From: Callipepla californica brunnescens
Taxonomy: Eukaryota > Chordata > Aves > Galliformes > Odontophoridae
Assembly (NCBI GenBank): GCA_023055505.1
Contig: JALIRH010000113.1
Coordinates: forward strand, 62,001 to 126,000
Length of the DNA: 64,000 nucleotides
Direction: 5' to 3'
A model generated the notes under the pieces. That model saw nothing but the letters and a program-made list of their open reading frames with translations, ran no database searches and had not been told where the DNA came from. Of this stretch, positions 47,800 through 61,190 are shown piece by piece. Made by a program: the position numbers and the translations under genes. The first letter of the stretch is position 1. Each line of letters starts with the position of its first letter.

Positions 47800-47998
47800 C
47801 TTCATGATAATGGTAGTGAAGCACTGGCACAGGTTGCCCAGAGACAATGATGGATGCCCCAGTCCTGGAGACATTCAAGGTCAGGCAGGATGGGCTCTGG
47901 GCACCTGATGGAGCCATAGGTGTCCCTGTTCATTGCAGGGGAGTTGGCCTTTAAGGATCCCTTCCAGCTCAAACGATTCTATGGTTCTGTGATTCTAT
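47800..47998 (+). mobile_element. CR1 LINE 3' end
   Basis: 'gcactggcacaggttgccca' + 'gaga', 'gggctctgggcacctgatgg', and terminus 'aaacgattctatggttctgt' + 'gattctat'. Confidence 0.93.
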
Positions 47999-48404
47999 AT
48001 TTAGCTTCAGACTTCTCTATAGTAGTAATCTAATGGCAAGGTGAAGAAGGTATCTGCAAAGTTTTGTCTGAGTGGACTGAATTTTTATTTTAGCCACAAC
48101 AGATTACATTCTTGATTTTGCAAACACTTAGTGCGTGTTCTTAATTTTGTGCAACCCTTTCATCCATGCAACCAGAAAAATTTACTCTCATGTTAATATT
48201 TGAAGGACCAGGCATGTCAGAAGAGTAATGTGTGTTTAAAAGGGAACAACAACACCAGAAGCTGTAGTGTTTCACAATCTAAAGCCAGACAAATTCTTCT
48301 TCAGGGCAAATTGTAATTCCCACGCTCCAGAGGAGTACTTGCAGTTTAACTACTGAAGTAATGAGGTAGCTACTTAAAATGCATGTTTTAAATGGTACAG
48401 AAAA
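47999..48404. other. Intergenic, no feature seen
   Basis: No gene or repeat recognised between two CR1 fragments. Confidence 0.55.
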
Positions 48405-48675
48405 ATCACAGAATCATAGAATTATTAAGGTTGGAAAGACCATTAAGAACATCCAGTCTTGATGAACCTATGCCTGTAACTGCTCTGTGCCATGTCCCTC
48501 AGTGACACGGGAACTCTTTTCTTGAACACCTCCAGGGATGGTGACTCCACCAGTTCTCCACGCAGCCTGTTCCGTTACCTCACTACTACTATTTCTGAGA
48601 AGAAATCTTAATATCCAACTGGAACCTCCCCTGGCACAACTTAAAGCAATTACCTCTTGTCTTATTGCTAGTAAA
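48405..48675 (-). mobile_element. CR1 LINE 3' end
   Basis: 'aatcacagaatcatagaatt' + 'attaaggttggaaagaccat', 'ttcttgaacacctccaggga' + 'tggtgactccaccag' and 'ttaatatccaactggaacct'. Confidence 0.93.
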
Positions 48676-49984
48676 CTGGGAAAAAAAAATAAATTGCATC
48701 TTTCTGCAGTAGAACTCAGGACAATTTTGCTTTCACTGCGCAAAGATGGTAAACCAAGGCATAGAACTTCCCAGATGTGCCTGATGGGGCATACTTACCA
48801 GTGAGGAGGAGGAAAATGGAGGAGAAAAAGATGGAAGGATTAGAAGAACCTCACTGCACTTTTGTTTGGTGTCACGAGAAGGGTCATTTCTGAAGCTGTT
48901 CATCACTGCTGGATTGCATCCAGCCTCGCTCTACCTGCCAGACAGGAGAGGGAGTGACTTTGTGTAAGCAGATTTCTGCTGGTGCAACATGGTAACAGGT
49001 CATGATTGTGTAGGAGAGAACAAACAAAACAAAACAAAACATGAGGTCCCCTTGCTACATCTGTGCAAGACCCATAGACATCAGTCAAGGTGTGAATCGA
49101 CTCTAAACAAAACAAATGGATAGATGTTGTCCTTTTCCATAGCTAAAATCCCATTTGTTTAAATACCTGCCATTTGTTATTAAAGCTGTGCCAAATAGAA
49201 GACTGCATTTGGGAAAAGATAAAAGTAATGCTTTTAATTAAAACAGATTCTTAGAATGTTTCATTTGATAAAGACGTCTGCAGATAACTTTGTTCCTTAG
49301 TGGGGCAGTCCTGTTGATATTGTATTAATCCAGTGGATTTGTCACTTGGAAAAAAAAAAAACTATAAAGCGTTTGATTACTCTTTTTATCTTTATTCCAT
49401 TTTCCTTTGGCTTCATTTTAAAAAATAATTTCCTTATCTGCTCTGCAGCCTCTGCTCAGTCCTTGTCAGAGATGTGTTTCTTCTTTGACACTATCAGCGT
49501 TAGTACATTTGTTGAAGTTGCACTATCTGTGTTGTCTAAAAAGTGGTTACTTTGCTGACTCTACACTTAAAAAGGGGGAAAAAAAAAGTTGGCAAACTGT
49601 TCATTAAACAATGCATGGTATTTAATGAACAGTTCCCAACTACAAAGGACATAATCCTGCGAGTGAATTACAAAACTCACGTTAAATCTGAATAGCTTTC
49701 AGAAGTCTGGTTCTGCCTTCCTGACACAATGGTCCCATCCTGACACCACTATCTCCGCCTGCCAAGCAGTAGCAGATATCAGGCTTTGTGTGCTGATTGC
49801 TCAGAGGTAGATCAAGCAGTGATGGTGAAACTATGGTCCAAGTGCAACTGTATTTCATTCACTGTCCTGGGCCAGAAGCGGTCAATCAACAAGCAGAATA
49901 AAAATTTATTCCTGTGTTTTCCAGAGAAAAAATTGATTCACAAGTGCTTTAAATAAGCAATCAAGGCAGAAACACAATCTAGCT
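48676..49984. other. Intergenic, no feature seen
   Basis: No gene recognised; AC/A-rich run near 49021-49040. Confidence 0.55.
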
Positions 49985-50075
49985 GTGAATGTTCCTGTTC
50001 ATTGCAGGGGAGTTGGACTGCACGACCTTTAAAGTTCCCTTCCAACTCTAAGGATTCTATGATTCTATGATTCTG
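49985..50075 (+). mobile_element. CR1 LINE 3' terminus (short)
   Basis: 'gttcctgttcattgcagggg' + 'agttggactgcacgaccttt', ending in tandem 'ggattctatgattctatgat' + 'tctga', the characteristic CR1 terminal repeat. Confidence 0.93.
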
Positions 50076-53000
50076 AAGTCTTTCCACACAGTTCTTTACC
50101 CTAACTCATTGTTCCTATGCCAAATTTGGCATGACCAAGAAACTAACTACCCCATGATTCATCTTATAAAACTGCTGCATTCAAAGACAAGTGCAGTCCC
50201 CCCCCAGGGAGAAATTTGTAAGCCCATATTGAACTGCCTTCCTGCATAACAGCTTCCTTAATGTGCATTTCTTTACAAAAGTCATGATGTCGTTTTAATC
50301 TTGAAGACCACAGATCCCACCCTAAGAAATGGTTATAAGTCTTAAGGAGACAACAGCGTTTCAGTTAACACCAGGATCTGCATTACTGATCTGTGTGATT
50401 CTGGGAGGGATGAAATTCATCCCTGAAATAACTTCCATGCATGTTTTTTTGTTTGTCAGTTGTTTAAAAAAAAATCTGACATCTCTGCAACAAAGCACAC
50501 TGGTACTTCGAACTAGGAGCTGTGTATTAAATGGAAAGTGTTTTTGTCCCGATCCTTCCACAGGATATCTAGTGCCACTCAAGCCTTGTAGAACGTGGTA
50601 ATAATTGTACAGTAGTTTCCTCATCCTGACTTTTGCCATTTCCTTTATTACCAGATATTTCTCTTGTCCTCCATTTCTGCTTCTTCAGGGAGAAAGTGAA
50701 AGATGGATAAGGAGCCCCTTCTACAAATAGATAAATTTTCCCTGCAGATCCAGAACAAAAAAGACTGAACTGAGTTCTTTTAACCCTCCAACTTATCATG
50801 GGTGTCAAAAATAAGATGATGTTGGTATGGGTAAGAATAAGCTTCCTCTGTCAGAACAGGGGAAATAAATGTAGGTTAGAACAGGTTCAGAACACCATCT
50901 GGGAGAAAGGCATCAGGGTAACTGCATATTAAATTCCTTTTCATTTACATCTGTCAAACGAGATGAAGTTCACTGCCAGAAGAAGGCTTGAAAATAATTC
51001 TTCTGAAAGAACACTTTTTCTGTGTAGATAATCAGAAAGGATGAGAAAGACTCAAAGAGCAGAGTTTTTTACGTGTGCTTATGTCCATATAAATGGGTGC
51101 ACGCTGTATGCCGAATGGCCCAGACATGAACCATCTGTAATTTGAAAATTACAGAGCTGTCCTAGCACCCAGTTCTAGTGTAAATATACGCTAATACATA
51201 CTAACGTGCCATGTGGTGTCTGAAATGGAGATAGATTTTGTCTGCCTGCTTAGGGAACGGACAGAAAGAGGTCATCCTTTCCACTGAGGCATGTGCAGCA
51301 TTATCACTAGGTCATAATGCATGTTAGCCAGCAAAAAGGAAACATTTCCAGGAAAGTAATGGATTTGTTTGTTCCTCTAGTTCAGTAGCCAGCTTTTCCT
51401 TTTGTTCCCATGATGATTAGTTCTCACAACATATGAGAAAAGCAATTCCCTTTGTCTAGAAACGTGAAATAGCTGTATCATTAGAAGCTCAACACTGGGC
51501 AATTTGCAAACTAGATATTAGCAGTCTGAAACAAGCAAAAAAAAAATCAATGGCTATTTAAGCCATTATAACCAAACCACATGGCCACTTTGAGCTTTTG
51601 TGTACCATGGAGAGACAAAGGAATCTGTTTTATATATTTTTTTTAATTAAATGTTATCCTGACAACATTTTCAGAACAACATTTGCAGTTTTTCTATCAG
51701 CTCTGAAGATTTTTTCAATAGTTCTATACGAAACTGAGAAAGATTTGCTTTCAAAACAAGAGATTGAAGCATCAGAGCTAAAGGTAAATCAGTATTTGGT
51801 GGTACGTTCATGAAACCATCAAGTAATTTAGAGCCCATACACCAGAAGATGTTAATGAGCCAGTTCATTATGCCTTTAATCGCAACCGTGCACAACTTTT
51901 TGCTGGAATCTGGCTGCAGAAATGGTGTCAACAGCGATGCAAGAGCAAAAGGATGAGTTTAGAGCTCTCCTGCTGAGATGGGGTTACATGAACCTGACTC
52001 CGCATTAGGTAGTGGGGACAGCAAAAGTATCTAGTTTTCTGAGGAAGAAGAGAGAGCTGGCCAGCTGGCAGCTCCTGAGAACCACAGGGAGCAGGAAGAG
52101 AGCCAACTGGAGCAGATTGGCTGAAGGGCTGGGAGGTGCTTGGATGGAGAGCGTGGGAATGGGCAGATGGAAGGCTTCAGAGGTAGATGGGAACCGTATT
52201 CCAGAGCTGTGGTAGATGTGAGTAGGGAGCTTGCATCTGACGTGATAAGACATGTCAGGCATGCTAATGAAGGGATTTGAGGCAGAAAAGGATGGGAAGA
52301 AAGTAGAAGTTCACTTTTACATGAACGAATGGAAAAGCTAGAAATGAGAGATCACAGAGCCAGCAGAAAGAAGCAGCCAAGATTTGAACCTGGCATGTAC
52401 TGGGAGGAATTGGTAGAATTCTGAATAGCAAAAATAGAATAATTGACTTGATTTAATGACAGAGTTCACATCAGGAATATATATGTCAATTTTTATATGT
52501 ATGCATATGTTTTACTATCTAGCTGCAAACCCTTGCACACAGAAGTGGTAATCTCACAAGTTCTGCTTTAAATCATACTCCTCCAATTTAATGAGATGTG
52601 AAACTTGGTCTGTGCTATAATTAATGAAATTTTGGAGCAACTTAGCTAGGGCAATGTGGAGTTTTTAAGTGGCTAATTAAAAGCAAATTGCTTAAAACCC
52701 AGGATATTATAAAATAATATATTCAGAGAGAAAATGGAGGTAGTGTTACACTGGAGATAGGTGATCATGCTTTTCTCTTATGGCTTTGGCATGCATGAAA
52801 ATCATAGATGGAGAACTAATTTTGATACTGTTCAGGCTTTACTGCTCTGTTTAGAAATGGTTTCATAGCTGCTTTAAGGAGTTACGTGGATAAAACCAAA
52901 CTGAAAAATGGATATTGAAGGCACATATGTGAAGTGGTACACTTTGATATCGTAGAAAAGCCTTACATAAAACTAGGTCAGCTTTTATTAGGTAATTGAA

Positions 53001-56000
53001 GGTGGTTTCCTCTGCGTAAGCTATGCCTCCTCCAAAAGGAGTCACACTTGCCATTCAGTTACGCCTAAAATGGGAGAGCATAAGTCTCTGAATAGAGGTC
53101 TTCAAAATCACTTAGTTTTCCCCATCAGCTGCATATGAAATTTAAAAACCTCCTTCAGAATGACCACCACATTAGGCATAAATGGTGGAGACCAGACTGG
53201 GTCCTAGGTTGAAAGGGCTACCATGAAAGAGTTGTTGGGCCATTCTATTCATAGAATCATGTGTTATCCACTGAGACAACCTGAAGTAGCACTTTTCTCT
53301 TAGGTCTGGTACTTGTGAAATACTTGTTAAATCACTTCAGATATCATTAGATGGATGCCAAGGAAATTTAGGATGAATTCCAATTCAATGAAAGTAGCTT
53401 TCCAAAAATCTGTACATTTTGGACACTCACAAGTATATCAATTAAGGAATCTCATGAGATATTTGCAGTGCCAGAAGATGTTGTTCTTTGCAATTCAGGC
53501 TGAAAATATTTTCTCAGGAGCCCAGTATATTTGAAATATCATTTTTGGTAAGAGCAGAATCACATAGCTGCTGAATTATTCATATTTGCAAAATATATAG
53601 TATTATCTTATACTGAATCTGCTGTTTGCATTCGCTGGTCTACACTGAAAAGCTCTCCTGCTTTTTCTGATTTTGCACTATTTTTGCAAAGTATGCTGAT
53701 ATGACCTGAATGTGGTTTGATTGCTATATTTCACCATTAATCATAGCTAGAAGTCCTCATTCCCTTCTCACGCTTTATGCAACATGAAGTCAAAACAGAA
53801 TGAAAATGGAGTAACATGCAAGGTCATGCAAGCAATCTGCAGCAAGACTGGGAAGTGAAACCAGACAACCTTGTGCTTTCATTGCAAGGCCTTTCTCCTC
53901 CTCCAGTCCTTTGCAGTAAAAATGCCTAACACCTTCAGGCAGGTTTCCATGCTCGGCCCATCTCTGGAGTTCAGAAAAGGGTGGGAAAATCTCACTTTGT
54001 CAGTGCGTGGGAGGGCTTTGACAGCTGCAAGGTGGAGCTGGGGCCCATCTAACCAATTTGGCAGCCCTTGCTCTGCTCTGGCCTCTGGAGATGGTGACCT
54101 GGAATGCAAAGCCTCCTCCTTTGTGTGGTCTTCTGCCTCTACATGCTTCACAAGCCTAATGCTAGTCCTGCTAGAAGAGATAAATTAACAAGATTATTCA
54201 GTTATATAGAAATCTTAATCAAGAACCATGAGCTCAGCACAATCCATAAATATTTCAGCATTATTTCTGGGAGTAGAGATGTAAAATAAATAAAAAAAAA
54301 AAAAAAGAAGAAACAATGAAGTGATGGAAAAAATACCTCCGTATGGCCAATTACTATGGAATGAGTAAATATGTCTCAGTTGGAACTTTGAAAAAGGAAA
54401 GTCTTGGCCTGGTTTCTACTGTGGCATTATCTCAGACTAAGAAATAGGGTGATGAATTTGTTGGGATACTCACTGGAGAAACTACTTGATTGCAATCTGG
54501 CCTGCTGCTAAAGGAAAATAAAATTGAGTTCTCATCAGGCAACAAGCCTGTATAAGTTAATAGGCTTTAATAATAGCACCTCATTACATTTTTATAAAAC
54601 TGCCTGGGAAATGAATGCTGGAAATACAAAGGAAAGCTCTATGGAATCAGAGTTATAAAGCAAAGATAACACAGTCAATATTACAGCATTTCAAAATAAT
54701 GCGTGCGCTATACTGGATACCACACAGAATTTGACTGGGATTAAGGCCAAATAAGGTTTTTTGAATGGATGTCCAAAGCAGATGGGAGACCTGACTCATG
54801 CTTTGGAGGAAAAAAGTGATTTATTCGACAAGGTGTTCAGGAAGCTCGATAGCAGTCAGAAAATTAGGGGGCACCAGCCTCAGTGGACGTTGATGTATAG
54901 GAACAATATTGTGGTCACATTCCCTAGCAAACAAAATTTTTACTTCTATATCCAAGACACACCACTTACTTCCCATGGATTTCTAATACCTCAGTGAAGT
55001 AACTGTTGACAAACGTTTACATTTTTGAAAAATGATGAGCACTGTGTTTGTGAACCTGGAGGCATTTCGGTTCTCAACAACTGGCTATTAATCAACACAG
55101 TGGTAAAGAAGCTGCTACACACAGTGGAGGTAAGAGCAACAGAGAACATTTCTGAAAAGATGCAAGACAAAGCAGGACGGACTACAGAAAGACAGTGTTT
55201 GTATCAGAGAAGTCATTCACACTGTCTGTAGTAAGGATCAAATGTAGATGTTTTGTGTGAGAGCTCTGGCTTTTGAGAATGGTGGAGGATGTTGCAGAAT
55301 TTCCAAGTTGGGCTGTAGTTAGGATATTTATTTAAATTCTTATTCTCTCCATTCACTATACACAGAGCCTGGGCAGATAACTAAATTAAATGACTCAAAT
55401 CAAGGAAAATTTAATTCCCTCTACTCCGGTGTGTTCAATCCCATGCAACACTGATGCTTCTGAAAGCTGTGTGTGCTCAGTACTTCCAAGGAAGTGTTTA
55501 GTATATTGGAGGGAGATCTCCTCTGATCTTGTGTTTTCAGAACTAATGCTATATTTTAATTAGTAGATCAAATTTATCAGCTTGTCAGTGGCAGTGGCAG
55601 ACTGGAGATGAGGCTTTCATGGTATACTCACTGACTCCTCTGGGATAGCGATATATCTTATCTCCATCTCATTTGAGGGATGTTCTTACATGAGTTTCAT
55701 GTGTGGCTAATTCCCACGTGATGGAGAATGGCTATTTTGACTCTGAGGAAGGGTGTCCTAAGAAATGTGCTCAAACCAGAATGTGACACATTCCTTGGAT
55801 GTGGGGCACCACTTCTCCCCTCCCACCAAGGAGACCAGAGAAACTTTTCAGAAGGCAAGGCTCACCACTCTAACTTCAGCAAAGACTGAGTGTGATTTCT
55901 CACCAAATATTAAATAATAGTATAGTTCAGATCTGAATCCAAACTTCTCATCTTGCACCATTCCAACTAAGCTGGTTATGAACGACAACACTGCGCAGAA

Positions 56001-56845
56001 ACCCCTTTGAACTTTGGAGGAATTTTGGTAGTGGAACTAAAACCTGAGTTCAGTAGGGTGTAGCAAGGGCTTTCAGTCAAAAGGGAAGCATGAAAGGAAA
56101 TAATCCAGAATTATTTTTGTAATACATTGGAGCAAACAGTAAAGAAAAAGAGTTCAAGTTGTTTTTGACTTGCATTCTAATAGCAAAATAATCTAAAAAT
56201 ACAAATTGAAAGTATGAAACAGGCTTGTATGAGTACATTTGAAATAGTATTTCTCAAAAGTTTTAACTGCAGAAAAAAACTTTATAACACCACCTGCTGT
56301 TCTGCTGGTTTTGACCTGACCCCTTTCTCCTTTTCTTGTTATTATAAACAGTGAGCTCTTTAAGTGAGAGCTGTTTAAAGGATAGAGGGCTGTAAGTGTT
56401 CCTTCCTAGATCCCAGATGCAGTGGGAGACTGATGGGCTTTTTGATCTTTATTTTATGAGTGTCTGATAAATTGCCTCTGGCACCTGGCAACTGAAATTT
56501 CACTATCTGAAAACTAACCCTTATGTCAAACAATGTGGCCAGTCTGAGTTAAAGAGCTGCATGCATTTAAGTACAGGATGTTTTCCAGCATTCAGTACAG
56601 TACGTGGTGAAGCCTTGCTTCACATATTATTATTAGACAGATCCTCAGCTGATGTAAATTGGCAAAGCCCCATATGATTAAAGGAGCTGAACTGTTTTAC
56701 ATCAGCTGGCAACCTGGTCCAAAGTGTAACACACATACTTTTTGATTTAAAATAGCATTTTGTATGTGATTCTTCAAAGGTTAGTATGGTTCAACTTATT
56801 CAATATATTGCTCAGTGGCCTCTGTTTTTTGTTTCTGAAGCAAGC

Positions 56846-56870
56846 AAAAAAAAAAAAAAAAAAAAAAAAA
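56846..56870. repeat. Poly-A run (25 A)
   Basis: Homopolymer seen directly, followed by GAAAGAAG. No retrotransposed gene sequence is recognisable upstream of it. Confidence 0.9.
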
Positions 56871-57199
56871 GAAAGAAGTATTAAGGTGAAACATTGTGGG
56901 TAACATGTTCTGGTTTGCTTGTTTGTTGGCTGCTTTGGATGGAAATGGAGCTATCTTGAGTTTGAAACAGAGGTCTCAGATGGTGCACTGACTGATGATG
57001 ACCAACACATTATTGTTTGTGACCCAGGGGAGGACATCCTGCTTTCTACCTCATTTCTCATTTGTTCTGGCAAACGATCACAAAACTGATGCCAACTGGT
57101 ATCAGAATTGAAAAGATAAGCATCAGATCTGATCAAGATACTGAAATTTCTGTCTTAATCCCAGCAGTCTGTATTTTCCTTATCCTTTTTTGTAACAAG

Positions 57200-57297
57200 G
57201 GTTTGTGTGGGGAAGTTACAAAAATGTCAGAGAGGCCTTATCATGAGCAACAGTGATGAAAAGAGTTGGAGGTATATAAAGCAAATGGGAGCACTAA
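57200..57297 (+). repeat. Unclassified dispersed repeat, copy B
   Basis: Partner of 44157-44255 in the same orientation, 13 kb apart. Both begin GGTTTGTG and share the 17-mer AGCAACAGTGATGAAAA. The family is not recognised. Confidence 0.6.
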
Positions 57298-59915
57298 GCT
57301 GAAATAAGGCAGTAGCTTATGTGTTTAAGCCAGAAAAAAAACCACATGTAAGCTCCATGGATGGTCACCTGGAGGTTATTCAAAGATCTCTGATGAGCCT
57401 GAGAGCAGAAGGGAGGTTATGAACTCCCCCTCAGCCAGAAGATTTTGAAAATGTATCAGCAAAGCCAGAGGGAACATTAAGTCTGAAGTTGAGCAAGAAA
57501 TACCAAGTAATTGACGATTCTAATCCTAATTAGTACAGTGAACAATAAATGTCAATCATAGCAAACACAATGTTTTCCTTGATGCATTCTTGAAGAGACA
57601 GGAACTGTGTAGTAACTCAACAGGAACATCAAATTAAGTTTTTATTTGTCTCCTTGTGGACTATCCTTTTCCTGTGACACATATCCAAATGGTGCCAACA
57701 TGGCTGAACATTCACAGTTATCATCTTTTTGTGTTGACAAAGACACATGGAATTTTTCTTTTTCTCCAGAGGGAAAAATGCTGTCACCTACCACATGTGT
57801 CTCTGCATTGCTTACTACCAGACTCCATCATCTACATAACCACTGCTGAAAGGACTGAGGCACTTTTTTGGGAAGGTCAGTAAAACACAGTACTTAAAGT
57901 AAGGGTAGGTTTGAGGGCTCCATGGGAGAGATCCCACTGTAAGATGACATCCCACCCAGAGTGCTAATAAAATGGTTCCTCTTACAGGAAAGCTCATGCT
58001 GGCAAATTGTCTTTGAAAACAATGCTGTTTGCTTAGACAAGAGCATTTCCTATTTTCTTGCAGCAGAGACAGTGGGCCCTGTGAGGTGCTGGGTTAGGAC
58101 TCCACACATCTGAGTTCTGGCGCTAGCTGTGTCTCCAGGCCTTCGCGGGGGCACGGGGAAGCAGACTTCCAATTGCTGTGCATCCCTTCTTCCCCCACAG
58201 CTTTGCATAAATTGAGACTGGAATGTAGAGGAGACTGTTAGTTGCTACTGAAGTACAAATAAAAATAATACATAATTCTTCTATAGAACATTTAAAGCAA
58301 ACAGTCTGGGAACGGGAACAGCCGTGTTTTACTTCACTGAAAAATCATATAGGACAAAAGGAAATGCAGATGGTTTGACTGCAATGTCTTATGAGCTGTT
58401 GACTAGCTAATTAATCAAAGTTGACAAGTGATTTATTGATTAACAAAAGTTTTGCAGTCATGAACACATCACATTTCACAATGGAAAATTTAGCAATGGA
58501 AAAAGTCTGGTCTTTTAGTTCCTTCTTCAATCAAGAAGGAGAATAGTATGAGAACTGAGGACATTTCATGTATTAAATTATGCCAAACAATCTAATTGTG
58601 TGATAGTATTACTTAAGCAATTTTGATTGTTTTTTTTTTTCCATGCAGCATTTTTATACGTGCTTTTTTCTTTTCATATTTTACCAATGCCAGTACACTC
58701 CCCATGTAAGAAGTCCTATAATATTTTTATGTACATATTGTCATAATTATTTAACATTCTCTATCATTCTGATCATATTATGTAGTCTGGAAAAGATAAA
58801 CATGTAAAGAGTTGATTTTACTGTAGGAGGAGAATGAAATAAGTAAAATATATTAAAAATTCTCTTGGAAGACTACCTCAGTTATCAGTGGTTGCGTGCA
58901 CTTGGTATCCATCCCTGTGATGAGGAAGACATTATACATTTTGTTCTTTTTCTTTTTTCCTTTCTATGAGCATGTACATCTCCGTAAATTTTCTTATGCA
59001 GAATTCTTTTCTGCAAGGATAGTCAAATGTATGTATTTTAACTGTTATTCAGAGGGCTCTGAGGTCTGTCTATGCTTGTACGTCCTGGGAGATTAAGTTT
59101 CTGTATCATAAGATAAATAGCAGGAGGCCTGTCTTGTATGGCCATAAATCTCACCTTTTTACTTGGAGGAGGTCAGTGCTAGAGATATCTTTCTCCAGTC
59201 AGTTATAAGACTACCTGTTGTGGGACAATTTTGCAAACTGCTGCAGTCAAAAAATTGTATTCTGAAGAAATGTCTTCCAGCATAGCAGGGGGATGGAGGG
59301 CTCAGCAGAGGACAATATGACAACCCTGTCATAAGTTGTCCTAATAGTCCCCTAATATCAGAAATTAATAGAAAATCCAGAGTCCAGCTTCACAAATCTT
59401 CAACAACAGTACATTTACTTATTATTACATTGTACTCTATGGTACATTGCTGTATTATATTATGCTCCATTTTATTTATTAGATTACGTGTTATTATTTG
59501 TACAAGTAAATTTGATTCCAGGAGAGGGAAGGTGATGTGGATGTGATTCTTCATTACTTATTTCTGGCTGCAGGAGCAGCCCTTTGGGACAACATTTGGC
59601 TTGAAAATTAGAGTGTCCTTGATGGTATTGATGGCAATGCTTAACACAAGTGCTGAATGAATCTTTGGCTCAGTAGGTGCTGAGGGAATTCAATCAGATC
59701 CCTTAAACACACCTGCACCGACAGCTCAATGTACTTAAAGGATGAGGTAATACCATTTCAGTGACAAGAAATCCTCAGATTCCTCTGCTGATAACTCATT
59801 TCTGAGAATGCAGCTAATGATTTCCCAATGGGAAGAAATAAAACAGTATTCTTCCATTAACTGCAATATCTGGATATTCAATCCAGATAATTTTTTTCTA
59901 GTATAACTTTGAATT

Positions 59916-60312
59916 ACCTCTCTCTCCAAGAGATGTGGGTCTATTCAGCCTTGAGAAAAGAAGGCTCAGAGGAGATCTGATCCACATCTATAAATATTTA
60001 AGGAGCAGGAGGCAAAGGGACGAGGCTGGACTCTTCTCAGCAGTGTGTGGTGATAGGATGAAGGGAAACGGCCACAAACTGATGCATAGGAAGTTCTGCA
60101 GAAATGTGTGTGGGAACTTCTTCACAGTGCAGTGACGGAGCACTGGCACAGGCTGCACAGAGAGGTGGTGGAGTCTCCTGCTCTGGAGACATTCAGGACC
60201 CACCTGGAGACCTACCTGTGCAACCTGGGCTGGGGAGCTGCTTTGGCAGGGGGGTTGGACTCAGTGATCTCTAGCGGTCCCTTCCAACCCCTACAATTCT
60301 GTGATTCTGTTA
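59916..60312 (+). mobile_element. CR1 LINE 3' portion
   Basis: Sense CR1 with LFSLEKRRLRGDLIHIYKYL at its start, 'ggctgcacagagaggtggtg', 'cctacctgtgcaacctgggc', and terminus 'cttccaacccctacaattct' + 'gtgattctgtt'. It is a close relative of the copy at 4385-5130. Confidence 0.95.
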
Positions 60313-61034
60313 AAAAATTCTTAAGATCTATTCTAATAAAGAAGTAAAGCATACATGAAAAACATACTTTTAAAAATGTGATGCAATCTTGTGCACATAT
60401 GTGACTTATCTTACACAGATAGAAGCTTCGCATAAATTAATAGAAAGTAATTACTCACATATCTAAAGAAAATGTAGCTTAATTAAAGAGACTACATTTC
60501 ATGTTCATTTTGGAACATGTATAGTGGTCTTTTAGATGTCTGGAAAGTAAAAAGAATTTTTTTGTACTGATTTTTAAAAGTTTTGCTTAACGACCAAATC
60601 TATTTGAATTTGTGTTGCACTTTTCTTTGCATACAAAATTTCTGCTAACATCTGAAGCAGCTCTGTAACAGGTGTAGAATACCAAATGATTTTCTGAGGG
60701 TTAAAAGCCTACAGTCAGGAGAAGACAGAAAGCATTTCTCTCCCAAAAATCTTACTAAGCATCATATTTAAAGAGATAAAGGACCACTCCTGACTCTGCG
60801 TCTCCTGTGCTCTGCCATGTGAGGCACCCATGGGTCTTTCCCCTGCGGGACATGCAAAGACTATAAAGTTCTCATGAACTGATTAACAGCCAGCAGGGAA
60901 AATATGAATCTGAACATGGCTTCAAAATTATCTCCTCTTTTATTCCCTCTTTCCCAGAAGTCATTTGCTCTATTGGTTGGTTTTGTTTAAATATGTATTT
61001 TATTTGCATTACCCTATCCTCACCAGTCACTGCA
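60313..61034. other. Intergenic, no feature seen
   Basis: AT-rich; no gene or repeat recognised. Confidence 0.55.
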
Positions 61035-61190
61035 GTTTCACTGCAAGAAAGATATTGAGGCTCTGAAGTGCATCCAGAGAAGGGCAACAAAACTGTGAAG
61101 GGTCTGGAACACAAGTTTCATGGGCAGAAGCTGAGAACAATTGGGATTGTTCAATCTAGAGAAGAGGAGGTTGCAAAGGGTCTTCTCCAA
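61035..61190 (+). mobile_element. CR1 LINE internal fragment
   Basis: 'gcatccagagaagggcaaca' and 'gattgttcaatctagagaag' + 'aggaggtt' are sense CR1 ORF2/3' phrases without the terminal part. A possible degraded end ('ccaactggaatgatttcctg' + 'atgctatgattc') occurs near 61504-61535. Confidence 0.75.

Larger units (their letters stand above)
50076..59915. other. Long gene-free interval without CR1
   Basis: About 9.8 kb lacking recognisable CR1 copies and genes. It contains a 25-base poly-A run (56846-56870), an unclassified repeat copy (57200-57297), and AT-rich blocks with homeodomain and TCF/LEF-like words (e.g. 58395-58510: GCTAATTAATCAAAG, TGATTTATTGATTAAC). The lack of insertions over such a length in a CR1-rich neighbourhood could reflect constraint. 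Confidence 0.45.

Noticed and set aside
53220..53275. Possible CR1 scrap ('cattctattcatagaatcat')
   Set aside because: Too short and too mixed in orientation to support.
53871..54188. Opposed open frames in a somewhat GC-richer patch, including a 90-codon minus frame
   Set aside because: Non-ATG start, no known similarity and no exon borders that I could support.
56821..56870. Poly-A run as the tail of a processed pseudogene
   Set aside because: No recognisable gene sequence or target duplication upstream.
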